DNA from: Closterium sp. NIES-65
Taxonomy: Eukaryota > Streptophyta > Zygnematophyceae > Desmidiales > Closteriaceae
NCBI GenBank assembly: GCA_948144175.1
Contig: CANXME010000864.1
Location: 248,001-312,000, forward strand
Direction of reading: 5' to 3'
DNA length: 64,000 nt
Positions 21,229 through 31,796 of the stretch are shown piece by piece; position 1 is the first letter of the stretch; each line of letters opens with the position of its first letter. The notes beneath the pieces were generated by a model. The model did no database searches and was not told the origin of the DNA. It saw only the letters and a program-made list of their open reading frames with translations. A program made the position numbers and the translations under genes.

Positions 21229-22812
21229 CTAGTAGAGCCGCCCGGTATGCTCGCCTTCAGCCACCAGATTTCGTGCACTGTCCCACACTTTGGCTTTCCC
21301 CCCTTGCAAGAGAACGGAGGCACCTTTCTCTTCGAGTTGTCCGGCTGAGAGCAAGTTTGCTCCCAAATCAGGAACAAACAAAGCTTTATTGACACAAAAT
21401 GACTTACCATCCTTTTCAAACTCAAGCTTGCCGACTCCTTTGATTGGTACTTTGCCAAGATCAGCAAGAGTCACAGCTTTTGAGTCATATGAGGGCTGAA
21501 AATCCTTGAGAACGGACTGATAAGGACTCATGGTTTCAGAGCAGCCACTATCAAGAATAAACTCCTCACTACTAGTAGAGAAAAAGGGCATGCAAGTAGC
21601 AGCGTTAAAAAGGAAAGGACCATCGGACTCTTTGGACTCATCTTGACTTGTAGAATGACTTGCTATATTTGCTATGGCTGCCTTACCTTTTTCAGATAGT
21701 AGCTGAGGTGGGGGGACCCAATTAGGAGGCTTCTTGGGACAAGCATACCACGGGTGACCCCACTTATGACAACAAAAACACTCAAAATTGAACTTTTTAG
21801 CATTCGGGGCTTGGCTGAAATTATTGACTCTTGGCTTATTGAATCTTGCATTCCTAGGCTGATATTGATTGGGAATCGAAGGCCTTGGCTGGACATCGGG
21901 ACTAAACTTATAGGGGGGACTTGACTGAGGAAAACGAGAGGGTTTGTATGGGTTGGAAGGTGACTGAAATTTTGTGCCGTAGTAGGGTTGAGGGCGGTTT
22001 GGGCTGAAATTTCCTTGCCTCTGGAATTGGTTGCCATATCTTGTGGCTGCTGCAGCACTCCACGCACCTTCGTCACTCCGCTTGTTACGTGCAAGGTCTC
22101 GACTCTGCTGCTCGTTGACAAGTGCCTCAAAGATGAACGCACGACTCTTCATTGACTGCGGGAGCGCTTGTAGTGTTGCACGGAAAGTGTCCCACTCCGG
22201 TGTAAGGCCGGTGAGAATGACGGTCTTAAAAAGAGACTCTGGAATCTCCAAGCCGATCGCTACTACTTCCTCTTACATTGCTTCAGCTCGTTGTAGGTAG
22301 GCTTCTGTTGATTCATCTTCTTCCATCTTCAGATTCATAAAGCGGCTCCACATCTCGGCTTGGCTGCTCTCGGATTTTGACTGGTGCATAGTCTTCAGTC
22401 GGCTCTATGCTTCCTCTGCACTGTTTGTCTTGGTAGAACAGGGCGGGAACAACTTCAACTGCTGCTCGTGAATGCTATTGAGTAGGTAGAGGAAGGCATC
22501 CTTGTTGCGTCGTTCGTAAAGTCGTTTTTCAGCTTCTGAAGCATCTGCTGCTGGTTTGGCTACTTCTCCAGTGTAGTAAGGCCACAGATCTAGAAGGGAT
22601 GCAGTGAGCTCAAACTGAGTTGCTCATGTTGGAAAATCTTTGCTGTTGAACTTGGGGAGGTGAAGCTTAGGCATGAAGGAGGTGCGTGGTGAGCATGTTG
22701 TTGAAGGACTGCGTGGTGCAACTGCTTCCACTAAACCAGTAGCTGCTGATGTTGACTCTGAAGCTCCTCCGGCTGGCTGGAGTGTAGGACCAGATGGATT
22801 GTCTCCCGCCAT
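21229..22812 (-). pseudogene. gag: gag-protease of the second copia type
   Basis: ATG at 22810-22812 begins MAGDNPSGPTLQPAGGASES. Stops interrupt the first third (near 22627 and 22400-22280); the frame is then open from 22251 to 21229. The capsid region reads LKTMHQSKSESSQAEMWSRF and EAYLQRAEAM. A canonical CCHC zinc knuckle (C-x2-C-x4-H-x4-C in CFCCHKWGHPWYAC) lies near 21770, and the protease active site is FILDSGCSETMS near 21540. The frame ends with GEHTGRLY and a stop at 21229. Confidence 0.85.
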
Positions 22813-22866
22813 GTTCGTATGGTGCTAGGATAGGAACGTGGCGGGCTAGGTTGATCGAAACGACGA

Positions 22867-22878
22867 GCTCTGATACCA
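22867..22878 (-). other. Primer-binding site (initiator-Met tRNA)
   Basis: Minus strand TGGTATCAGAGC, the classical plant retrotransposon site complementary to the 3' end of initiator-Met tRNA, 55 bp upstream of the gag ATG. Confidence 0.85.
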
Positions 22879-23420
22879 ACTTATAAAACAGAGTAGCTGT
22901 GACTACTGGAGGGCTGGAAAATTGGCTGGAAAGTCTTAGCAGGGCTGCTGGAATTGACTGGATGAGGTAAAACTTCTCTATGTTTAAGATTAACAAGCCC
23001 ACTAAAGCACAACTCTATAGGCATCACAAACAAGACAGATTGAAAGCTCAAACTAGGCTGATAGACAATGTAACTTTCCTAGTAACTTGGGCACAATCTA
23101 GATTGGATGGACATTGAGTGACTTTGAGTGCCACATGAGGTGCATGAATAAGAAAACTCTGGATATTTCTGATATAGCTGATTCTGATGTGTAGAAACCT
23201 GTAGAAACTGCCAACACTTCGGTTTAAAGGCAGCTTTGAACTGTATCGAGTCTTCGGCTGAAATCTGATTGGTGGTGGAACTTTCGAAGTACTTCACGAA
23301 GCCTCTGATTCATCGCCGACATTCCCCCTTGCTGCTGCTTATGTGCAAAGGGCTGGGGCGGCAGAATCTCGATTCTCCAGCACACACCTCACCATTTTTG
23401 GGATGAACTTGCGACATAAT
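22879..23420 (-). repeat. Probable 5' LTR region of the second copia type
   Basis: The sequence immediately upstream of the primer-binding site should be the 5' LTR. A TG start could be the TGTCGCAAG near 23416 on the minus strand, but the end next to the primer site (TTTTATAAGT) is not the usual CA and no second copy is in the window. Limits are inferred. Confidence 0.35.
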
Positions 23421-24361
23421 TAGGGTAGTTCTGATGATTTACGGTTTGAAAGACCTAGGCGCTGTTCGGGAGGCCCTCACTCCGACTGGTCCCAGTCGGG
23501 GTGGAGAAACCGCTACAGAATTTCGCAGAGTGTTGGGTGTGGAAATAAAAAACTGTTGTTGAAAAGTGGAGAAACGCCTACAGACGGGAGTTGGTTCGGC
23601 TCGGCTGGTTCGGTGTGATTTGGTCTGAATCCTAGAGGTGTTGAGAAGGCTCCAGGGGCTAGGGAGAAATTTTAAAGAGGATGCGCGAAACTCTCTCGCC
23701 AAGCATGTGTAACCCTAAACGAAGGTACAATTGCTTCGGCAAAGCTGTTTAGAGATTGCCTTGCTGTATGCACGGCTGACCGTTGAGTTTCGAGAATGCT
23801 TCGCCCCAAGTTCGTCTTCCAAATTATACTGCTTGTTTCTAAAACTGACAGAACCTAGTTTAGTACGTGTTAGCACCTACCGCGCAAACAGCTGAGACCT
23901 GCGCTACTCCGCATTCGAGAGCAGGTACTGCCGTCACGTGCCGTGAAAAGTCATGTATGTCACTGCGTTGAACGCTGCGACTGGATCCAATCGACACGTT
24001 GTCGCTCTCGCCAGTCTACCCATAGTAGCGCGCCGTGAAGGCGATGTTCGCCAATTAATTGCATTGCGAGCGTGCGATATTCAACAACGTCACTGCGCGC
24101 GTTGGGACCATGATCCTCTCTTCGCAAGACCCCTACACCGTCAGCCTTGTTGCGTGCGACGAAGGCGAGGGGCGGGATGGCGAAGCCATCTCTTCGTGCC
24201 AATGTTTCCGCGTGCGCCTGCAACTTCATCGCTGCATCGCATCACTAAAATTCGCAGAACTCGTCGCGCTGGACGTGTTTGGACGCACCGCTGCGCCGTA
24301 GCAGAACTCGGAATGCGCGTCATCGCCTATCCGTGCCCGGGTTTCTGGCGCTACTCCGCGG
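23421..24361. other. No supported gene
   Basis: Moderately GC-rich DNA with short competing frames; no domain or repeat recognised. Confidence 0.4.
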
Positions 24362-25219
24362 ATGCGGCAGAGTGAATCTGAGCATAGCTTTCCCATGCGA
24401 GCCATTTCCAGCGCTGGCTCTCATCGCCACATTTTCCGTGGCAGCATGCATGCATCTGGCACGAGAACCCGCGAGACCTCGCGGCGCGTGGTGGAGGCCA
24501 CATTGCGGGTGGTGCTGGTGGCGGTCGTGTTCTCGTTGGCCGCGGGAACTCCTGGCAGGAGGGAGATGGGGGACGAGGGGAAGCAGGATGGGCAGGGCGA
24601 GGGGGAGGAAGGCGTGGAGGCGTGGGTGGTGCCGCGTGTGCTGCGATCGCTGGTGCAGCGAGTGATGCGAGCCAAGGTGCGTCGAGGCGAGTTTTGCCAC
24701 GACAACCCCCCCTTTGCTCACATCCTTGTCATTTGGCTACCCCATGTGCCAGCTGTCACATTTTGATGCCTTCTTCTCCGTCGCCCTGACCTCCCCACTT
24801 TCCCCCGCCCCCACCCCCCCCCCCCCGTCCCCCCCCCCCCCCCTCCCCCCCTCCCCCGCCCAACCCGCGCTATCCCGCAGGTGATTGCCGCCTTCCACTT
24901 GGAAAGGGCAGCGTCGCAGGGTGGAGCTGGCAGTTCACGATTCTCACATCAGCAGCAGTGTAAACATGGACGCGTGTTAGCGGATAGAAGCAGTCGTTCG
25001 GTCGTTCGCGGGAAACTCGAGGCGCGCACCACTGGCACCCGCGTCTACAGCAGAGTGCTTGCGGTGATGCGGGAGGAGTGGGACTTGGGTGGAGAGCAGG
25101 GTGGCGAGGGTGGAGTAGTAAGACAGGCAGGCAGCGCTTGCTGGGCAGTCGACAGGGTGCGTGCCGTTGGGGCCAACGCAGCTGCAGGGTGCCGCCACGC
25201 AAGGGTGGTCACAGCCTGA
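24362..25219 (+). other. Weak two-exon gene candidate with a hydrophobic N-terminal segment
   Basis: Exon A (24362-24676) starts at ATG and includes a hydrophobic stretch (VVEATLRVVLVAVVFSLAAG) that could be a signal or membrane segment, followed by an acidic, Gly/Glu-rich part. It ends AAG before GTGCGT. After a pyrimidine-extreme intron (24677-24880, with poly-C runs just before CCCGCAG), exon B continues in phase from 24881 and stops at 25219. No domain recognised. A minus-strand Cys-rich reading over 25000-25250 competes with it, so strand and existence are both uncertain. Confidence 0.22.
24785..24858. repeat. Poly-C tract
   Basis: Several C runs, the longest 12 or more, separated by single bases. 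Such tracts are prone to sequencing error. Confidence 0.9.
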
Positions 25220-27321
25220 GGGGGAGCAGCAGCTGCCGCTGCATCAAGGGTGAGGGTGAGCGTGAGCGGTTGCAGGGTGTGTGGGCCGCAGATAGGCATG
25301 GGCGGAAACGGCGGAAGTGGATTCGCGGCTGACAAAGTGGCTGTTGGGGAAGGGGTGCCTGCGCCCCTGTCCCTGTTCCAGTCTGTTCCCCGTGCCCGTC
25401 TCAATCCATCAGCACAAGCCACAGTATTCCGGCGCCCCTCTCCTCCCCCCCAACCCCGCCTACCCCACCTTCGTACCCGCCAGCCACACCATGCCCGTAG
25501 GGCCCTCCTCGCCCCTGGACCACGCCATCTCCCCCTCCATCCCTGCTCTCACAGTCGGGTGGCCCCATGCCCGCTCCCTATGTGGTCACTGCGCCCTCCG
25601 CCTCTCCTCAAACAACGCGTTACAGGGCTGGGCAGTGGCAGCAACAGTGGCAGGTGTGGTGAAGAGATATGCCTGTCAATTATGCACCAGTCGCAAAAGG
25701 TTCTCCTTGCATGGCAGATTACCACTCTTCTGCCACCACCCTTCCTTCTCTTTCCCCTTCCCTTCACCGAGGGCTGTGGCGTTCCCAGCGCCGTCGCTGT
25801 AGCCTCCTCCCCCGCCCCGCGTCCCGCAACAACTTCTCCGAGCAAGGGGAGGGCGAGAGGGCACGGGAGGTGGCGACCACGGCGAAGAGAAGTGGGGGCG
25901 AGAGGGCACGGCGGTGGCTGATGGACGAGCTGGGGGCGCTGGGCGTGGACAGCGGGGAAGAGAAGTGGGGGAGGCGGGGAGTGGGGGTGGGTGAGGTCCG
26001 TTCTGTGAGAATGATGGGGAGGGGGAAGGGGAGAGCGCAATGGAGAAGGGTGCGTGGGGCCGGTGTGCACGAGTGAGTGGGCTGGAGAGGCGCGTCCATG
26101 CTGCTGGTGCAGCTGAAGCTGCTGCTTGTGTGAGCATCGGTGCCTCGCCCCCCCAGCCCAGCTTGCGGCAGCTTCGTCTGCGTGCGGTGGGCAGACAGGC
26201 AGCCGGCGCAGTGGAGCGGCAGGGTGAATTGAGGGCAGGCAGAGTGAGGAGCGAGAGGCAGGTAGCGTGGGGTTAGCAGGGAGTTTGGGCGAGGGGAACG
26301 CGCATACTGGCGGGCGGCGGCCGTGGTGGTGCGGATGGTGGCAGGCTGTGTCCAGCACGTTGCTTCAATGACCGCCCTCCCTCGCTCTTTGGGTATGCTT
26401 TGCACATGCGTGCCCGCTGTGACTGTCCCCCACGACATGCCATCCGACACCACGTCTCTGCTTCTCACATTCGTCCCACCAGCTCCTCGCCTCTCCTCTT
26501 TCTCCCCCCGCTGCCCATGCCAGGCCCCTCACCCCAGCCCCTCCTCCGCACGCCTCGCCTTGCCTCCCCTACTCCTCCTCAGCACCAACTCCTCTGCTGA
26601 GCGACCCCAAAGGGACGACTTGGGGGCAGCATGGGCGAGAGCAGTTGTGGAAACACAGGCGGAGCAGAGGTGGGAGCATGCGAAGGGGTGGGGAGGGGAA
26701 GGGGGGTTTGGGGGACCTTGGGTCAGAACATGGGGGGGAGCATGAGCGGCAGTTTCATTGATACGAACATGAGCGGAGGAGGTGGGATAGCAGGGGCAGG
26801 GAGACAAGGTCACCCAGGCATGGAGGGAGTGCGGCGGCCACAAGCAGGAACAGGCAGCATAGGTAGCACACGCAGCACGGGCAGCATAGGCAGGAGGAGC
26901 GCGAGCATGGATGTGTCACGTAGTTGCTGGCAGTCGATGCCATTCTCACTCACAGACGCCTCCTCCTCCCTGGGCTTCCCGCAGCACCGGCAGCATGGCA
27001 GTGCCGCAGTGCCCACAATGGTGGCGGCGGTGGCATGGTGGGCAGCAGTGTGGAGTGCAGTCACAGCATCAGCATGGTGATGGGGCGGCACAGCCTTGAC
27101 AGCAGCGGCAGCGGCGTGATGCTGCAGAGAACGACTGGGCAGCTGTGGCAGGGTGGAATGGGGACTTTTTCAGGAGATTTACGCGCGTTAAGCAGCACAA
27201 AAAAATCCCCATCGAACGAAATTAATCACCTCTTTTCCCTGTGTGATGCTATCAGCTACCCGATGTCCCTAGCTCTCCTCCCTCATTTCTCCCACTGCCT
27301 TCCCCTTCGCACACCGACAGC
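25220..27321. other. GC-rich region, no assignable gene
   Basis: Long frames exist on both strands (for example minus 25549-26358, Pro/His/Ser-rich), driven by C/T composition. No conserved domain is seen. A short ACGGGCAGCATAGGCAG-type repeat lies at about 26845-26890. Confidence 0.35.
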
Positions 27322-27323
27322 AT

Positions 27324-27778
27324 TATACATGGGCATACAAACCGAGTTACGAGATTGATCTTCTTTCGGGACACAACTCGACCAAGTCGAGTTAAGCAAA
27401 ACTCGCGATTTCAAGTAGATGCGCTCACGTCCACATTTGGCATGGTTGGGGGGGTTGCTGTGGCGGCGAAAGGCATTGGGAAGGTGTGGGGTGAGCAAGG
27501 GGGCGACGTGGAGTGGGATAGGGTGGAAGAGGGCATGGTGACTTTACGTCTGTACAGGATTTCGGGTTGCCAGGGCGAGGTGGAAGGGGAGAGGGTTGGG
27601 GGGAATGGGGTGTCTCTGCAGCAGAGATTGACTTTTGCATGATGACGTAATCCAAAATCTGATTTTTTCGCAAACCGCACCCCATCCCCCTTCTCCATGT
27701 ACCCACCCCTCCTCCATTGCAACTCGGAAAATTTTGTTACGTCCGAGTCGAACCTGGGCCGTTCCGATATGGGTTCAC
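27324..27778. mobile_element. Possible remnant of a TATACATGGGCA-type hAT MITE
   Basis: The left end reads TATACATGGGCATAC followed by ACTCGACC and GTCGAGT motifs, like the complete elements at 53234 and 55673. A matching right end is not found before the next element at 27788, so this is a one-ended fragment. Confidence 0.35.
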
Positions 27779-27787
27779 TCAGGGCAC

Positions 27788-29363
27788 CTAAGTTGCAAAA
27801 TACGCTCAGGACACTGCGTTTAGCGGATATACGCTAGCGTCTACACGCTAAACGCTAAATGCAAGCTAATACGCTATACGCTTGCCAATTGTTTTTGGGG
27901 CAGCCCGACCGAAAAAAATGTGAATATACGGAAAGATGCGGAATTGCATGACGAGCATTTTGCCACCGTCAAATTCACGTCCGCGATTTGTGCAAGAGTG
28001 AACGGCAATTTCCGCGCTGATCGGCAATTTCCCTTCCCTGCAGATCCGCGCAGATTGAAGGTTCTTCCCGCAGAAGGGATGGGGGGAAAGACTCTCCCTA
28101 TATCAACGTCTTGTAGATCTGGACTGGAAGTGACGTGACGACTGTACAAATTTCAAATATCAAATTGGTTGGATGAGATAGATGCATTGCGCTGAAGATA
28201 GGTGATGGGAGGGGGAATTGGTTGGAGGCAACATTGGCGATGGGTGTGGTGCACGAATTCCAGCATTGGCAATGGTTTCCCTGTCCAGGATCTCTCCTAC
28301 GCCTCCTCATACACTCTAGCAATCATGCCTTGGGATTGCGAGCCCGAAGCAGAGCAGATTCGCGCAACGCTATTGCAGTCTATAGCCTACGAACTCTGCA
28401 TCTTAACCCGATTTTGGGCCGAGACCACGGCCTCAGATATCAGGAAAAAAACCCTGAAATTCCTGATTTTGGCAACCGATTTTCAAGCTACCCTGAAAAG
28501 TCAGAGTTGGGATTTTTGTAGGACTGATCTTTCAGCGTTTTTTTGTTGGCCACACTGATATTTCAGGTTTTTTTCCCGTTGTACACTGATGCCACTACGT
28601 TGTAACGAAACCGACACTGAAAGCGAATCTCACCTGTGACATGTCACCTCGACCGCAATTGCAGGGAATCTCAGATTCCCTGTATGTAGGCAACCCGTGG
28701 CGGGACCACCCTTAGAAATGTTGCCTTAGGTTCACGTTGAGAGGTGTTTTTTTGGCGGGGCGCCTCACACCATTGGGCCGTTTCGCTGCAGCATCCAGTG
28801 TTGGCGAATCCGAATGTGGCAGACATGTGGTGCTGGCGGGCTGCCAAGGTTCCTGCCCCGTACCCATCATGTGCGATGCGTTAGGTTTGGGCTGTGCTGG
28901 CAAGCACCGTGCCATCCTCCACACCGCCCAGCCCATCCACCGTTTCTGCCATCTAGAAGTAGGACTTTAAAATAGAGTCAATGTTTTTCCAAAAGGTACA
29001 CTGATGCATCAGGCTTTAAAAAATCGCAACACTGACATTTCAGCCTTTTTTAATTTTGGGACACTGAAAATCAGAGTTAACACGTAGGGGGACCCTGATG
29101 GGGTGACGACCCTTAAAGTGAATCTGAGGCCCTGGCCGAGACAAGGGTGGTTATCTTGGAATGGAGAAAAACTTACCTTTGAAACATAACCCCTTAGATC
29201 CCCCCCCTATAATAGCCCGGGCGGATTTTTTTCCCTGCCCGGGAAAGTTTTTTTCCTGCCCCAAAAAGCGTATGTCCAAATCGCTCCCTTACGCGTATAG
29301 CGTATATACGCTAGCGTATATACGATACGCGTATATACGCTATAAGCGTATTTTGCAACTTAG
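27788..29363. mobile_element. Non-autonomous hAT element, perfect 19-bp TIRs and 8-bp TSD
   Basis: The left terminus (27788-27806) and the reverse complement of the right terminus (29345-29363) are both CTAAGTTGCAAAATACGCT. Flanking 8-bp duplications are identical: CAGGGCAC at 27780-27787 and 29364-29371. An 8-bp TSD is the hallmark of hAT DNA transposons. Next to each TIR is a cluster of TACGCT/AGCGTA words (27800-27890 and 29270-29350), likely transposase-binding subterminal repeats. The 1.5-kb interior contains the module shared with 35467-35663 but no transposase domain, so it must be mobilised by another element. Confidence 0.93.
28064..28262. repeat. About 198-bp dispersed module, copy 1
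   Basis: From CCCGCAGAAGGGATGGGGGG to ACGAATTCC; nearly identical to 35467-35663 and recognisably similar to 55940-56095. Lies inside the hAT element at 27788-29363. Confidence 0.92.
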
Positions 29364-29371
29364 CAGGGCAC

Positions 29372-30096
29372 AAAGAGGCTGAATTGGCGGAAGGAGCCTT
29401 CCCTCCTGGATGATCATGCCATTTGATCCCCCACCTTCGTCCTTTTTCTTCCCCCCCTCTCCTTTCCCTCAACTTCCCTTTCCTTCCCCACTGCTCCCCC
29501 TCCTTCCTCCCCTCCCATCTTCTCTCTTGTGCACCCATCTCGTATCCTTCTTACCACCCCCTCCCTGTCATTCTCCCTCATGTCTCCCTTCTCATCTCCA
29601 AGTCCTCCGCTCACCCCATTCAGCTCCTCCACCCTCCCCGCATGCCGTGTTGCTCATTCATACAACTACATTGTGCTCTGTACGTCACTTCACTTCATGG
29701 CACCCTCGTTCATCTGTCAACCGTTTCTTGCCATTCAACCTGAACATAAACCAATTGTCCATCCCCATCTCAGGTCCTCCTCACACCATCACCCTCCCAT
29801 CTGCATCCCCACAACTCCTGCCAAGCAGCATCACCGTAGCCACAATCTCTCCCTTGGTTCATACATTCATCATCAAACCCCAGCATCCCCTGCCACCCGG
29901 TTGATCTCGTTTTGTTATGCCCTTCACCCTATCATGTCATGCTCCTCGTTACATCACCCCATATGCACGAACCAAGAGTCCCTTTCGGCCCCCCATCATC
30001 CTCCTTTACCCACCATTGCCTTCCCATTGCCTCTCACGTCCTCCTCCTCCACTAGCCATCATGTCAGCCCAGTGTTGGGACAGCTTTGGAAGTGCA
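29372..30096. other. Pyrimidine-rich DNA, no supported gene
   Basis: The plus strand is C/T-rich; open frames (to 268 codons) are Ser/Pro/His-rich and compositional. Confidence 0.45.
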
Positions 30097-30280
30097 CCTC
30101 ATTCCTCATCCCATACCTCATCCCATATCTCAAACCTCTCCCATACTTCATCCCATACTGCATCCCATACCTCATCCCACATGCCTCATCCCATACCTCA
30201 TCCCATCACTCATTCCATGCCTCATCCCATGCCTCATCCCATGCCTCGTCTCGTACCTCATCTCATACCTTATATCTCAT
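30097..30280. repeat. About 13-bp minisatellite (CCTCATCCCATAC)
   Basis: Some 13 degenerate copies of CCTCATCCCATAC/TGC. Confidence 0.85.
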
Positions 30281-31693
30281 CCACCCTATCCTCTCTTCCT
30301 GCTGTCAGCAGTTTGATCATAAGATCGCACCATGACCTGCCCTTCGTACCATCGCCGAACAAGCGTGGCTGGAGTGGGTTCAGCTTATGCTGTATATGAA
30401 CCACATGACCAGCCATGTGTGTGAGTTTGATTCTTATTCATACTGAATAGGCCCAAATCGTGTGTTCTTATGGGATAAGGTAGTATGGGGGCAGCTGTGC
30501 CGTGCACTCCATCCCCCGCCTCATTTCCGTACCACATCCATCTACTCTTCAAACGCTTCACATTGTTTATAGTATGCCTGCCCTTCACTCGTGCCCTTCA
30601 ACTTGGCTGGTTCAAAAACTGTGTGGTCTGCGGTGACACAGTGCAGCACACTACAGGAAGAGGGTGAGATGAAATGGAAGTCTTTAATTGCCTGGATCCC
30701 AGTCAAATCCCGTCCAGTTGGAAGGAATGGAAGTGTTTATTGCTTCTCTCACTGTGTTTTGCTTGCTGTAATTCACAACAGGTTGCTGAAGGCAGTGGTG
30801 ACAGAAGCATTGAGAGAAATGGGTGACTTTTGAGGAAGGATAATGGCAACTAGTTTGAGGCTCAAGTGCGCAGCAGCATGCATGACAGGTTTCCTTTTTC
30901 CATGCAGACACAGGCTCACTTCTTCCTGATCCATCTTTGCCCTCTGTGCTATCCCACACACCCCAGCCAGCAGAACTCTCTGTCTGGCTGCCTGTCACTA
31001 ATTTACACCCCTTTGAATCCATGATATCATGGAGATTTGTTAGTAAAACATACATTTTGTCCTAAAATAATGTTCTACTGAATGTAGATAAGATTGGACC
31101 ATTCTCGAATAAACATGAAAGCTGTGTAAAGAGAAACTATACAGTCTGCTGCACTCAAAATAAAGCAGGTACACCATGTATCTTTCCCTTCTGCACCTAG
31201 TCTCTTGCCCTCCATATTCAGCTGTCCAACTGCAAGGCTGGATCTGAGAAAACCATTTTCCAAGCCTATGCACTACCCATGTTCCGCGCAACCGTCACTC
31301 TACTTTGTTAAAATGGACTAAGTTACTAGTGGAAGCTTTAGTAGCCTTAGAACCTCCTCCTTAAGTCTAGGAGCCTTAGGAGCCCACTTGGGCATGAAAC
31401 ATGCTAGAACCAAAGTGATTTCCAAGAAGTGGAGTTCCAACAAGAAAGAACCCTAACCTATAGGGTTTGGGAGGTGGTCCACTCCAGGGGCCGTGCTAGG
31501 ATTTGGGGCACCCTGAGGCCTCAAGGCACCTTTCTAGAATCTTAAAAAATGCCCTGATTTGTCAGGGCAAATTCTCAAAGCCTTCCTGTACGTTCAGGGC
31601 ATTTGCAGAAACTAATCCTAACCTGTCAAGGCAAAAAAAACAGTGTTCAGGGTTCAGATTTAAGTAGCACACACACAGAGCTAACCAGACTCT
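30281..31693. other. No supported gene
   Basis: Unique-looking, moderate-GC sequence. A 123-codon minus frame at 30684-31055 has no recognisable domain. 31330-31560 carries GCCTTAGAACC / GAGCCTTAGGAGCC-like words. Confidence 0.35.
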
Positions 31694-31750
31694 GCTGAGC
31701 AGAGCAGAGCAGAGCATAGTAGCAGAGCAGAGCAGAGCAGAGCAGAACAG
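31694..31750. repeat. (AGCAG)n microsatellite
   Basis: A 5-bp AGAGC/AGCAG repeat with one interruption (ATAGT). Confidence 0.9.
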
Positions 31751-31796
31751 ACATATATGCGGTGTTTTACTACTCAATTAACTCCTACACCACCTC

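Larger units (their letters stand above)
20893..22885 (-). mobile_element. Ty1/copia element of a second type, truncated after protease/pre-integrase
   Basis: Minus strand, starting at a perfect initiator-Met primer-binding site (22867-22878), then gag from about 22812, zinc knuckle, protease and the start of the pre-integrase zinc region (HARLGHVGVQALKEKV, about 21060-21110). Integrase core, RT and RNase H are absent. The protein differs strongly from copia-1/2/3: it has no glycine tract and has a classical CCHC knuckle, like common plant copia lineages. Premature stops are scattered, so it is an old remnant. Confidence 0.85.

Noticed and set aside
25549-26358. 269-codon minus-strand Pro/His-rich frame
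   Set aside because: Low-complexity composition and no recognised domain.
29529-30335. 268-codon His/Ser/Pro frame
   Set aside because: Arises from a pyrimidine tract and a 13-bp minisatellite.
30684-31055. 123-codon minus-strand frame with several Cys
   Set aside because: No recognisable domain and no context; could be chance.
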